In this document: piece by piece, positions 9,106 through 19,064 of the stretch | Layout of the letters: each line of letters starts with the position of its first letter | How positions within the stretch are numbered: the first letter of the stretch is position 1 | Position numbers and translations under genes: made by a program | The notes under the pieces: generated by a model | What the model saw: only the letters and a program-made list of their open reading frames with translations | What the model was told of the DNA's origin: nothing | Databases searched by the model: none | Assembly: GCA_030525685.1 (NCBI GenBank) | Contig: JAUNEG010000011.1 | Span: forward strand, 1-64,000 | Direction: 5' to 3' | From: Atopobiaceae bacterium | Lineage (GTDB): Bacteria; Actinomycetota; Coriobacteriia; Coriobacteriales; Atopobiaceae | Length of the DNA stretch: 64,000 bases

Positions 9106-9604
9106 GTGCCACCTGGACGTCGAGGAGGGCGTCACGCCGCTGCTCGGCGAGGAGGAGCTCGTGCTGTGCTGCGACGCCGCGCTCGAGCACGAGGGCGTCG
9201 AGCGCGACTGCATGGTTTCCGTCTCCTACGTGAGCGAGGCGCGCATGCGCGAGCTCAACGCGCGGTGGCGCGACGTCGACGCACCCACCGACGTCCTCTC
9301 GCTCGAGTGCGAGCGTCCCGACGACCCCGACCTCGCGCCCGACGAGCCCTGCGAGCTCGGCGATATCGTGCTCGCGCCCGACTACGTGGCCCGCCAGGCC
9401 GCCTCCTTCGGCACGACCCCGGCCGACGAGGAGCGCCTGCTCGTCGTCCACGGCATGCTGCACCTGCTCGGCCACGACCATCTCGACGAGGTGTCGGCCG
9501 AGGAGATGGAGGACCTCGAGATGGAGGTCCTCGGCCGCGTCGCCACCGACGGAACGCTCACGCGCGTGGTGCTCACCCGCCATCGCGAGGAGGGCGACGC
9601 ATGA
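9095..9604 (+). CDS. ybeY: Endoribonuclease YbeY
   Basis: The 169-residue protein is a zinc-dependent single-strand endoribonuclease involved in 16S rRNA 3'-end maturation and ribosome quality control. The metal site is visible as HGMLHLLGHDH near residue 125 (HxxxHxxxxxH), and the family GDIVLAPD segment precedes it. The N-terminus is longer and more acidic than in E. coli YbeY. The start overlaps the end of phoH by 11 bases, behind GAGGGGAGGG. The stop overlaps the ATG of dgkA (ATGA), so phoH, ybeY and dgkA form one coupled unit. Confidence 0.92.
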   Translation: MPAECHLDVEEGVTPLLGEEELVLCCDAALEHEGVERDCMVSVSYVSEARMRELNARWRDVDAPTDVLSLECERPDDPDLAPDEPCELGDIVLAPDYVARQAASFGTTPADEERLLVVHGMLHLLGHDHLDEVSAEEMEDLEMEVLGRVATDGTLTRVVLTRHREEGDA

Positions 9605-9981
9605 TACCCGGATCCAAGAGCGACCACCCCGGATTCCGCAAAAGCTTCCTCTTCGCCATCCAGGGCTTCCGCACCGCGGTCGCCACCGAGCGCAACATCA
9701 AGGTCATGCTCGCGGTCGGCGCCTGCGCCGTCGTCGCCGGTCTCGCCCTGCAGATCGATCTGCTCAGCTGGGCCATCATCCTGCTCTGCTGTGGCGTGGT
9801 CATCATGGCCGAGCTGCTCAACACCGCGGTCGAGACGGTCGTCGACCTCGTCTCGCCGGAGTTCCACCCGCTCGCCGGCCGCGCCAAGGACATCGCGGCG
9901 GCCGCCGTGTGGGTGCTCTCGTGCCTCGTCGCCATCGTCGGCGTTCTCGTCTTCGCCAACGCGATCCTCGCGCGCCCGTGA
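9601..9981 (+). CDS. dgkA: Diacylglycerol/undecaprenol kinase family protein
   Basis: This 126-residue membrane protein has three hydrophobic helices (near residues 35-52, 55-72 and 99-120) and the family motif AELLNTAVETVVDL, whose Glu, Asn and Glu residues bind nucleotide and metal. Gram-positive relatives phosphorylate undecaprenol rather than diacylglycerol, returning carrier lipid to cell-wall synthesis. That substrate is inferred here from the lineage. It is translationally coupled to ybeY and followed 16 bases later by era, an order shared with many Firmicutes. Confidence 0.85.
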   Translation: MIPGSKSDHPGFRKSFLFAIQGFRTAVATERNIKVMLAVGACAVVAGLALQIDLLSWAIILLCCGVVIMAELLNTAVETVVDLVSPEFHPLAGRAKDIAAAAVWVLSCLVAIVGVLVFANAILARP

Positions 9982-9997
9982 TCTTCCAAGGAGTGGT

Positions 9998-10909
9998 ATG
10001 ACCGATAAGAACGTTCCCTTCACCAGCGGCTTCGTCGCCTTGGTGGGCCGCCCCAACGCCGGCAAGTCAACGCTTCTGAACGCCGTCATGGGCGAGAAGC
10101 TCGCCATCACGAGCCCCGTGGCGCAGACCACGCGCCGTCGCATGCGCGCCGTGGTGAACACCGACCACTCCCAGCTCGTGATCATCGACACGCCGGGCCT
10201 GCACAAGCCTAAGGACGCCCTCGGCTCCGAGCTCAACAAGAGCGCCCTCGGTGAGCTGGCGGACGCCGACGTGGTCGCCTTCCTCGTGGATGCGACCAAG
10301 CCCGTGGGCCGCGGCGACGAGTGGGTTGCCAGCCACGTTGCCCGCTCTGACGCCGACTACAGGCTGCTCGTGCTCACGAAGGCGGACGTTGCCAAGCCCG
10401 AGCAGGTCGCCGCCCAGCTCGAGGCTGCCCGGGTGCTCTGCGACTTCGACGACGAGCTCGTGGTCTCGGCGACCGAGGGCTTCAACGTGGACGCGTTCGT
10501 CGAGCTCGTCTCCGCGCACCTTCCCGAGGGCCCGCGCTGGTTCCCGGAGGACATGGACGTGGACGCCTCGCCCGAGGAGCTCGTCGCCGAGTTCGTGCGC
10601 GAGAAGCTCTTCCTGCACCTTCGCCAGGAGCTCCCTCACTCCGTGGGCGTCATCTGCGACGACATCGACTTCACCGACGACGACCACGCCACCATCGCGG
10701 CCACGATCCTCGTCGAGCGCGAGGGGCAGAAGGGCATCGTCGTCGGCCGCGGGGGCCAGATGATCAAGCAGGTGGGCATCGAGGCTCGCCGCGACATCGA
10801 GCGGCTGCTCAACTGCAAGGTCTTTCTCGACCTCACGGTGCGCGTCTCCCCGGCGTGGCGTCGCGACGAGCGGCAGATTCGCCGCCTCGGCTACTCCGTG
10901 GAGGAGTAG
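9998..10909 (+). CDS. era: GTPase Era
   Basis: The 303-residue ribosome-assembly GTPase binds 16S rRNA near its 3' end. The G domain shows GRPNAGKST (G1), a TSPVAQTTRRR switch (G2), DTPGL (G3) and TKAD (G4). The C-terminal KH domain contains GRGGQMIKQVG, the GxxG RNA-binding loop. The length matches the family. The ATG at 9998 follows AAGGAG. Together with ybeY and phoH it forms a 30S maturation group, and recO follows three bases after its stop. Confidence 0.95.
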   Translation: MTDKNVPFTSGFVALVGRPNAGKSTLLNAVMGEKLAITSPVAQTTRRRMRAVVNTDHSQLVIIDTPGLHKPKDALGSELNKSALGELADADVVAFLVDATKPVGRGDEWVASHVARSDADYRLLVLTKADVAKPEQVAAQLEAARVLCDFDDELVVSATEGFNVDAFVELVSAHLPEGPRWFPEDMDVDASPEELVAEFVREKLFLHLRQELPHSVGVICDDIDFTDDDHATIAATILVEREGQKGIVVGRGGQMIKQVGIEARRDIERLLNCKVFLDLTVRVSPAWRRDERQIRRLGYSVEE

Positions 10910-10912
10910 ACC

Positions 10913-11662
10913 TTGCCCGGCAGACGCACCTATCGGACGCGCGCGATCGTGCTCGACCGAACCAAGCTGGCCGAGCAGGACCTCATCTTGACGCTGCTTG
11001 CCGCCGACGGCAGCCAGGTGCGGGCCGTCGCGAAGGGCGCGCGCAAGCCGGGCGGCCGCCTCGCGGCGCGCGTCGAGCTCTTCTGCGAGACCGACTTCCT
11101 CCTCGCCGCCGGGCGCTCCCTCGACGTCGTGAGCGAGGCGCAGACCGTCGAGCCACACGTCGCCCTGCGCGGCGACTACGAGCGGGTCGCGGCGGCGAGC
11201 GCCGTCGCGGAGGTCGCGCGACTCACCTGCTACGAGGACGCCCCGGACGGTTTTCTCCGCCCGATCTGCTCGCGGGCCCTGCGCGCGTGCGAGGAGGCCG
11301 CCGACCGCGCCCATCTCGACCTCGTCGTCGCTGCGTACGCCATGAAGATGCTCGCCCACGGCGGATGGCGGCCCGAGCTCGCGGGGTGCTGCGCCTGCGG
11401 CGACCCGGCCGTCTCGTACTTCTCGGCCGCCGCGGGCGGCGTCCTCTGCGCGAGCTGCGCCCGCGAGGTCGCCAGGGCCCGCGAGCTCTCGAAGCCCCAG
11501 GTTGCCTGGCTGCGCGCGTTGCTGGGCCTCACTTTCGACGAGCTCCTCGCCGCGCAGATTGACGCCGAGACCGAGATCGCGCTTCTCGGCACGGCCCATG
11601 TCTGGGCCGCCACCCACCTCGACGCGCGCCTCCGCGCGACGGAGTTCTACCTAGGGTTATAA
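10913..11662 (+). CDS. recO: DNA repair protein RecO
   Basis: This 249-residue protein loads RecA onto SSB-coated single-stranded DNA in the RecFOR pathway. It has an N-terminal OB-fold (RTRAIVLDRTKLAEQDLILT) and a helical C-terminal domain with a zinc site made of CCACGDP near residue 163 and CASC near residue 183. Translation starts at TTG behind GGAGTAG, three bases after era, as in many genomes. A low-GC gap follows before the rpsO promoter. Confidence 0.9.
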   Translation: MPGRRTYRTRAIVLDRTKLAEQDLILTLLAADGSQVRAVAKGARKPGGRLAARVELFCETDFLLAAGRSLDVVSEAQTVEPHVALRGDYERVAAASAVAEVARLTCYEDAPDGFLRPICSRALRACEEAADRAHLDLVVAAYAMKMLAHGGWRPELAGCCACGDPAVSYFSAAAGGVLCASCAREVARARELSKPQVAWLRALLGLTFDELLAAQIDAETEIALLGTAHVWAATHLDARLRATEFYLGL

Positions 11663-11896
11663 GCGTTTCCCGTTTGACGGCCGCAATCGACCTTTACGGT
11701 AGGTTGACTGCGTTCGTATCGACTGACGCGTACTTTATTACGACTGAGCCAGTCGAACCTGAACATCAAATCATTATGAATCCGACGCTGCGGGAGCCAC
11801 TGGGTACGAGTCGGGGTGAGCGTTGGTAGTCGGGACCCGCAGTCGTGGAGAAGCCGCGCAGGCGAGAGGGAACTCACCTCCGTCGCTCGTCTGTGC
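11663..11896. other. Intergenic sequence after recO
   Basis: I see no gene here. The first 130 bases are clearly AT-richer than the surroundings and carry no hairpin-plus-T-tract that would end recO transcription. The rpsO promoter and leader start at the right end of this gap. Confidence 0.5.
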
Positions 11897-11902
11897 TATA
11901 CT
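11894..11902 (+). promoter_or_regulatory. rpsO extended -10 promoter
   Basis: TGCTATACT is an extended -10 element (TGn followed by TATACT at 11897-11902), placed 91 bases before the rpsO ATG. No good -35 is visible, which extended -10 promoters tolerate. The transcript start would be near 11909, leaving a leader of about 85 bases. Confidence 0.55.
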
Positions 11903-11924
11903 GCCGCAGGTCAGTACCCCGTAC

Positions 11925-11959
11925 CTGGTGGCCCGTCGACTGCCCGACGGCCATCCCAG
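11925..11959 (+). promoter_or_regulatory. rpsO leader hairpin, candidate S15 autoregulatory element
   Basis: The leader folds into a stem of about 13 base pairs: CTGG, TGGCC and GTCG on the left side pair with CGAC, GGCCA and CCAG on the right, leaving a loop of about six bases and small bulges. It lies between the promoter and the GAAAGGTGG ribosome binding site. S15 represses its own mRNA through unrelated leader structures in several lineages, so the position is right. No direct match to a described S15 leader was recognised. Confidence 0.45.
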
Positions 11960-11992
11960 TTCGGGGCGAATCTATGTGAAAGGTGGTTTGAC

Positions 11993-12271
11993 ATGGCAGT
12001 TTCCAAGGAGCGCAAGGCCGAGCTCGTCGCCCAGTACGGCAAGGGCGAGAAGGACTCCGGTTCCGCCGAGGTGCAGGTTGCCCTGCTCACCGAGCGCATC
12101 AAGGGCCTCACCGAGCACATGAAGGTCCACCCGAAGGACTTTCACACCCGTCGCGGCCTGCTGATGCTCGTCGGCAAGCGTCGCCGCCTGCTGTCCTACA
12201 TCAAGGCTCGCAACATCGAGGAGTACCGTACCCTCATCAAGAGCCTCGGCATCCGCGACAACATCCAGTAA
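11993..12271 (+). CDS. rpsO: 30S ribosomal protein S15
   Basis: The 92-residue protein is a small-subunit protein that binds 16S rRNA at a three-way junction and organises the platform. The conserved core is clear: [32 protein letters not shown] and [11 protein letters not shown]. The start follows GAAAGGTGG. It is followed by a strong terminator-like hairpin and then pnp, the rpsO-pnp order found very widely. The hairpin would lower but not abolish transcription into pnp. Confidence 0.97.
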   Translation: MAVSKERKAELVAQYGKGEKDSGSAEVQVALLTERIKGLTEHMKVHPKDFHTRRGLLMLVGKRRRLLSYIKARNIEEYRTLIKSLGIRDNIQ

Positions 12272-12285
12272 AGCGGTTCTTCGGA

Positions 12286-12312
12286 GGGGCGCCCGCGGGC
12301 GCCCCTTCTTTG
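12286..12312 (+). terminator. rpsO terminator or attenuator
   Basis: A perfect GC stem (GGGGCGCCC at 12286-12294 with GGGCGCCCC at 12297-12305) is followed by TTCTTTGG. It probably ends most rpsO transcripts, with read-through into pnp. Confidence 0.8.
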
Positions 12313-12316
12313 GTTT

Positions 12317-12384
12317 GTCCGCGAGAAGCGCGGACGGGCGGCCGGGAGGCCGCCGAGACGGCCCGCCTGCAACGGGGCAGGCGG
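12317..12384 (+). promoter_or_regulatory. pnp leader with serial hairpins
   Basis: Three adjacent stems occupy the pnp leader: GTCCGCG/CGCGGAC at 12317-12335, a GGCGGCC/GGCCGCC stem right after, and CGCCTGC/GCAGGCG at about 12364-12383. In enterobacteria a hairpin here is cut by RNase III and lets PNPase repress itself. Serial stems in the same place suggest a similar control, but this is inference. Confidence 0.35.
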
Positions 12385-12400
12385 AGATAAGGGAAAAGAA

Positions 12401-14632
<2,232 letters not shown>

Positions 14633-14659
14633 CGCGACGTCATCCTCTGACGTGTAAGG

Positions 14660-14727
14660 GCGGCCCGGGTGTTCCTACGAGAAGTGCGCTTCGCGGAACT
14701 TCTCTTCGGAACACCCGGGCCGCTTTG
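14660..14727 (+). terminator. pnp terminator, long two-part hairpin
   Basis: Perfect 16-bp arms (14660-14675 and 14708-14723) enclose a second stem GAGAAGT/ACTTCTC closed by a TTCG-like loop, and the outer stem is followed by TTTG. It is unusually long for a terminator. Confidence 0.85.
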
Positions 14728-14812
14728 TCGGTCGACTGGGGCGCTTACCTGAGGGGTGAGGCCGCGCGTTCTTCTCGGGCCTCGTGCTCCCGTGGAACCA
14801 TCGTGGAACCTC

Positions 14813-14840
14813 TTGGGTTGACGTGCTTCTCGTTTACAAT
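14813..14840 (+). promoter_or_regulatory. Candidate rnj promoter
   Basis: TTGGGT at 14813-14818 and TACAAT at 14835-14840 are 16 bases apart, 75 bases before the rnj ATG and downstream of the pnp terminator. The -35 is imperfect. Confidence 0.45.
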
Positions 14841-14914
14841 CGAACCATATGCGCATTGGCACGGCCACGGGCCGTCTGACATAGCTGGAAGCTGACGAAA
14901 GGATCCACCCCGGA

Positions 14915-16579
14915 ATGCCCAAGAAAGACATCGCGCTCAAGATCATCCCGCTGGGGGGCTTGGACGGCATCGGCAAGAACATGACCGCCTTCGAGTACGG
15001 AGACGACATGGTCCTCGTCGACGCCGGTCTCATGTTTCCCGACGAGGCCCAGCCCGGCATCGACCTCATCCTTCCCGACTACACCTACGTGCTCGAGAAC
15101 GAGGACAAGCTCCGCGGCATCATCATCACGCACGGTCACGAGGACCACACCGGCGCCCTGCCGTACCTCCTCGCCGACCTCACCCGCAAGGTCCCCGTCT
15201 ACTCGAGCAAGCTCACCCTGGGCATCATCCAGGGCAAGTTCGACGAGCACAACATCAAGAACCCCAAGACGCGCGAGGTGAGCGACGGCACCACGATCAC
15301 GCTCGGCGCGTTCACGATCACGTTCTTCTCGATGACGCACTCCATCCCCGCGGCGTTCGGCATCTTCATGTCCACGCCTGCCGGCACGGTGATGCACACC
15401 GGAGACTTCAAGTTCGACCAGACGCCGATCGACGGCCGCCGCCCCAACTTCCACGCGATCAACAAGTTCGGCGCCTCGGGCGTCGACCTGCTGCTCTCGG
15501 ACTCGACCAACGCCACCAGGCCGGGCTTCACGCCCTCAGAGGCCGCGGTGGGCCGCGACCTCCGTCACGTCATCAAGAACGCCAAGGGACGCGTCTTCGT
15601 CGCGGCCTTCTCGAGCCACATCCACCGCCTCCAGCAGATCTGCGACGCCTCGGTGGCCGTCGGCCGCAAGGTCGTCGTCACGGGCCGCTCGATGCTCACC
15701 AACACCCGGGTCGCGCGCGAGCTCGGCTACCTCAGGATCGCCGAGGACGACATCATCGACGCCTACGACGTCGACCGCATTCCGGACGAGAAGGTCGTGG
15801 TGCTGTGCACCGGCAGCCAGGGCGAGCCGCTCTCCGCGCTCGCGCGGATGGCCACGGGCGAGCACAAGTCCCTCTCCATCCACGAGTCCGACACGGTGAT
15901 CATCTCCGCCACGCCGATCCCGGGAAACGAGAAGAGCGTGCAGTCGATTGTCAACTCGCTCTCCAAGATCGGGTGCGAGATCTTCGACAAGTCGAAGGGC
16001 ACGGTCCACGTCTCCGGTCATGCCAGCCAGGAGGAGCTCAAGCTCATGCTCGCCATGGCCCGCCCGCGCTACTTCATGCCGGTCCACGGTGAGGCCCAGC
16101 ACCTGCGCGCCCACGCCGAACTCGGCGTCCAGATGGGCGTGCCCGCCGGCAACGTCTTCGTGCTCGACAACGGCGACTCGCTCGAGATGGTCAAGCACAA
16201 GGTGCGTCGCGGCCGAGCCGTCGAGTCCGGCGTCGTCTACGTCGACGGCGGGACCGTCACCGAGGCCAACCCCGTGGTCCTGCGCGACCGCCAGAAGCTC
16301 GGCGCCGACGGCGTCATCACCGCCAGCGTCGTCGTCTCCAAGCGCGGCGGCTCCGTCGGCGCCGTCGAGGTGCTCGGGCGCGGCCTCTCCTCCTCGGCGG
16401 AGGGCCTGCTCGCCTCCGAGGGGCGCGAGGCGGTCCGCTCCCAGGTCACCAAGCTCATGGCCGGTGACGGGGCGAGCGTCGACGCGCTCAGGCGCGGCGT
16501 TCGCAACTCGCTCTCCAACCTTCTCTGGAACAAGACGCACACGCGGCCGATGATCATACCGGTCGTCATGGAGGTCTAG
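14915..16579 (+). CDS. rnj: Ribonuclease J
   Basis: This 554-residue metallo-beta-lactamase/beta-CASP nuclease combines 5'-to-3' exonuclease and endonuclease activity in mRNA decay and rRNA maturation. The zinc motif THGHEDHTG is at about residue 71, SMTHSIP and MHTGDFKFDQTP follow, and the beta-CASP part shows TGSQGEP, PGNE and SGHAS; HGEAQHL near residue 390 completes the site. The C-terminal domain is of normal length. With PNPase just upstream and RNase Y at 26 kb the window holds most of the degradation machinery. The ftsK start lies four bases after the stop. Confidence 0.95.
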   Translation: MPKKDIALKIIPLGGLDGIGKNMTAFEYGDDMVLVDAGLMFPDEAQPGIDLILPDYTYVLENEDKLRGIIITHGHEDHTGALPYLLADLTRKVPVYSSKLTLGIIQGKFDEHNIKNPKTREVSDGTTITLGAFTITFFSMTHSIPAAFGIFMSTPAGTVMHTGDFKFDQTPIDGRRPNFHAINKFGASGVDLLLSDSTNATRPGFTPSEAAVGRDLRHVIKNAKGRVFVAAFSSHIHRLQQICDASVAVGRKVVVTGRSMLTNTRVARELGYLRIAEDDIIDAYDVDRIPDEKVVVLCTGSQGEPLSALARMATGEHKSLSIHESDTVIISATPIPGNEKSVQSIVNSLSKIGCEIFDKSKGTVHVSGHASQEELKLMLAMARPRYFMPVHGEAQHLRAHAELGVQMGVPAGNVFVLDNGDSLEMVKHKVRRGRAVESGVVYVDGGTVTEANPVVLRDRQKLGADGVITASVVVSKRGGSVGAVEVLGRGLSSSAEGLLASEGREAVRSQVTKLMAGDGASVDALRRGVRNSLSNLLWNKTHTRPMIIPVVMEV

Positions 16580-16582
16580 CGC

Positions 16583-19060
16583 ATGCCCGCAAACCGCACC
16601 TCAAACGCACCTAAAAAGGGCAACTCCAAGTCTCGCTCCCGCTCGGTGGGGACGCGCGTGGGATCTGGCGTGCTCATCGGCACCGTGCGTGGTGACATCG
16701 TCGGCATCGTCCTCGTCGTTCTTGCCTGCGCCCTGCTCGCGGCCCTTCTCGTCCCCTCCACGGCCGTCGTCACGAGTGCCGTCCGCGACTTCCTCGCGCT
16801 CTCCTTCGGCGTCGCGGCTGCCCTCGTCCCCTGCGCCGTCCTCGCCTTCGCATGCACCTTCTTCGTCGACGGCGAGCAGGGGCTGCCCGGGCGCATAGCG
16901 CTCGGCCTGGGACTCGTCGTCATCGCCGTCCTTGCCATGGTCTCGCTCAACGCCCCCGGAGCCGCCGCGAGCCCCGAGTCCGTCTTCGACCCCGAGGTCG
17001 CCCGCGCGACGGGCGGCTACGTCGGCGGCGCCCTCGCGTGGGCGCTGCTCACGCTCCTGGGCACCGTCGTCGGCAACATCCTGCTCGTCGGCGTGATCCT
17101 CGCCGGCGTCGTCGTCTGCGGCTTTTCTGTGTCCGGCGCCGTCTCGCGCGCCCGCGATCGCCTCTCCGCTGCCGCGGCGGCCCACGACCAGCGGGTCCGC
17201 GAGCGCCGCGAGCGCGAGATCATCGACGCGGCGGCCGACGATGACCTCGTCGCCGCCCCCGCACAGTCGCTCTTCGACGCCCCCGCTCCTGAGGAGGAGG
17301 GGGCGACCACCTTCATCGGCAACAGGAAGACGACGGTCCTCAAGCGCGGCGCGCGCGGTCGGGCCCAGGGGCGCGCAGCCCTTCTCGACCCGGGCCAGGA
17401 CCCCGCGCCGACCGCCGTGCTCGAGCACGGCACATCCCCTGAGGCGCAGCCTGCGGTCGAGGCGGACGCCTCCGCGGTGCCCGCGTTTCTCGGCGCCGCC
17501 GCTGAGAAGGGGAAGGGGAGGGCAAAGAAGGGCCAGCAGGCCGTCTCGAAGGAGCCGCCCGCGACGCTCAGCCGCCCGGGCGACGGCGACGAGAGCTATC
17601 AGCTCCCGCCACTCTCGATTCTGCGCGAGAACCCCGACGCCGGCGCCTCGTTCACCGGGGATGCCGAGCTCAGGGCCACCGCAGAGCGCCTCCAGGGTAC
17701 GCTTGAGGAGTTCGGACTCACCTCTCGCGTCGCCGGTTGGATCGCCGGCCCCTCGGTAACCACGTTCAAGATCTCCATGGGCGAGGGCGAGCGCGTGAGC
17801 AAGATCGTGAACCTCGAGGACGACATCGCCCTCTCGCTCGCGGCCAAGTCGGTGCGCATCTTCGCGCCGATCCCGGGCACCTCGCTCGTCGGCATCGAGA
17901 TCCCCAACGAGAAGCCCCAGCCGGTGTTCCTCTCCGACGTGCTGCCCTACGCGACCGGCGGCCCGCTCGACTGCGCCTTCGGCCGCGACTCCGAGGGTCG
18001 TCCCATTGTCGTCGACCTCGCCGGCCTCCCGCACCTTCTCGTCGCCGGCACCACCGGCTCGGGCAAGTCGGTGCTGCTCAACGCCATCATCATGTCCATG
18101 CTCATGCGCGCCGCGCCCGAGCAGGTGCGCCTCATCATGGTCGACCCCAAGCGCGTCGAGTTCACGGGCTACGCGGGCCTGCCGCACCTCTACGTGCCGG
18201 TCGTCACCGAGCCCCGCCAGGCCGCGAGCGCCCTGCAGTGGGGAGTCACGGAGATGGAGCGCCGACTCAAGGTCTTTGAGCACTACAAGGTGCGCGACAT
18301 CAAGACCTTCAACAAGAACGTCGACGGCGACAAGTACGCGGACATCGAGAACCCGCCGAAGCACATGCCGTACTTCGTCATCGTCATCGACGAGCTCGCC
18401 GACCTCATGATGGTCGCCGGCAAGGACGTCGAGTCGTCGATCGTGCGCATCGCACAGCTTGGTCGCGCCGCGGGCATCCACCTCATCGTCGCCACGCAGC
18501 GTCCCTCCGCCGACGTCGTCACCGGCCTGATCCGCGCCAACATCGACAACCGCGTCGCGCTTTCCGTCGACAACTCCATCAACTCGCGCATCATCCTCGA
18601 CCAGAAGGGCGCCGAGCAGCTCCTCGGAAAGGGCGACATGCTCGTCAAGCTCCGCGGCAAGAAGCCCCGGCGCGCCCAGGGCTGCTGGGTCTCGGACGAG
18701 GAGATCGAGAAGACCGTCGCGTTCATACGCGAGCAGGTCGTCGCCGACTACCACGAGGACATCCTCACGGCCGTAGTCCCCAACTCGCCCGGCGGTGCCG
18801 ACGGGGGCGCGCGTTCCGACGACGACCCGCTGATCTGGGAGGCCGCGCGCATCGTCGTGGACTCCCAGCTCGGCTCGACTTCGGGCCTGCAGCGGGCGCT
18901 CTCCGTCGGATACGCGCGCGCCGGCCGCATCATGGACATGCTCGAGGCGAAGGGCGTCGTCGGACCTGCCAACGGCTCCAAGCCGAGAGAGGTCCTGCTG
19001 GACAAGGACGGCCTTGAGGAGCTGAGGGTCGCCGAGGAGACATACCGGGAGGTCGAGTAG
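16583..19060 (+). CDS. ftsK: DNA translocase FtsK
   Basis: This 825-residue septal protein pumps chromosomal DNA and aids dimer resolution at division. About four hydrophobic helices lie in residues 30-190, followed by an acidic/Ala-rich linker to about 340. The motor domain carries GTTGSGKS near residue 489 and VIVIDELADLMM (Walker B) near residue 598. A winged-helix gamma domain (QRALSVGYARAGRIMDMLE) that reads orienting DNA sequences lies at the C-terminus. The ATG follows GGAGG at the end of rnj. It opens a run of closely spaced genes that ends at recX. Confidence 0.95.
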   Translation: MPANRTSNAPKKGNSKSRSRSVGTRVGSGVLIGTVRGDIVGIVLVVLACALLAALLVPSTAVVTSAVRDFLALSFGVAAALVPCAVLAFACTFFVDGEQGLPGRIALGLGLVVIAVLAMVSLNAPGAAASPESVFDPEVARATGGYVGGALAWALLTLLGTVVGNILLVGVILAGVVVCGFSVSGAVSRARDRLSAAAAAHDQRVRERREREIIDAAADDDLVAAPAQSLFDAPAPEEEGATTFIGNRKTTVLKRGARGRAQGRAALLDPGQDPAPTAVLEHGTSPEAQPAVEADASAVPAFLGAAAEKGKGRAKKGQQAVSKEPPATLSRPGDGDESYQLPPLSILRENPDAGASFTGDAELRATAERLQGTLEEFGLTSRVAGWIAGPSVTTFKISMGEGERVSKIVNLEDDIALSLAAKSVRIFAPIPGTSLVGIEIPNEKPQPVFLSDVLPYATGGPLDCAFGRDSEGRPIVVDLAGLPHLLVAGTTGSGKSVLLNAIIMSMLMRAAPEQVRLIMVDPKRVEFTGYAGLPHLYVPVVTEPRQAASALQWGVTEMERRLKVFEHYKVRDIKTFNKNVDGDKYADIENPPKHMPYFVIVIDELADLMMVAGKDVESSIVRIAQLGRAAGIHLIVATQRPSADVVTGLIRANIDNRVALSVDNSINSRIILDQKGAEQLLGKGDMLVKLRGKKPRRAQGCWVSDEEIEKTVAFIREQVVADYHEDILTAVVPNSPGGADGGARSDDDPLIWEAARIVVDSQLGSTSGLQRALSVGYARAGRIMDMLEAKGVVGPANGSKPREVLLDKDGLEELRVAEETYREVE

Positions 19061-19064
19061 GGAG

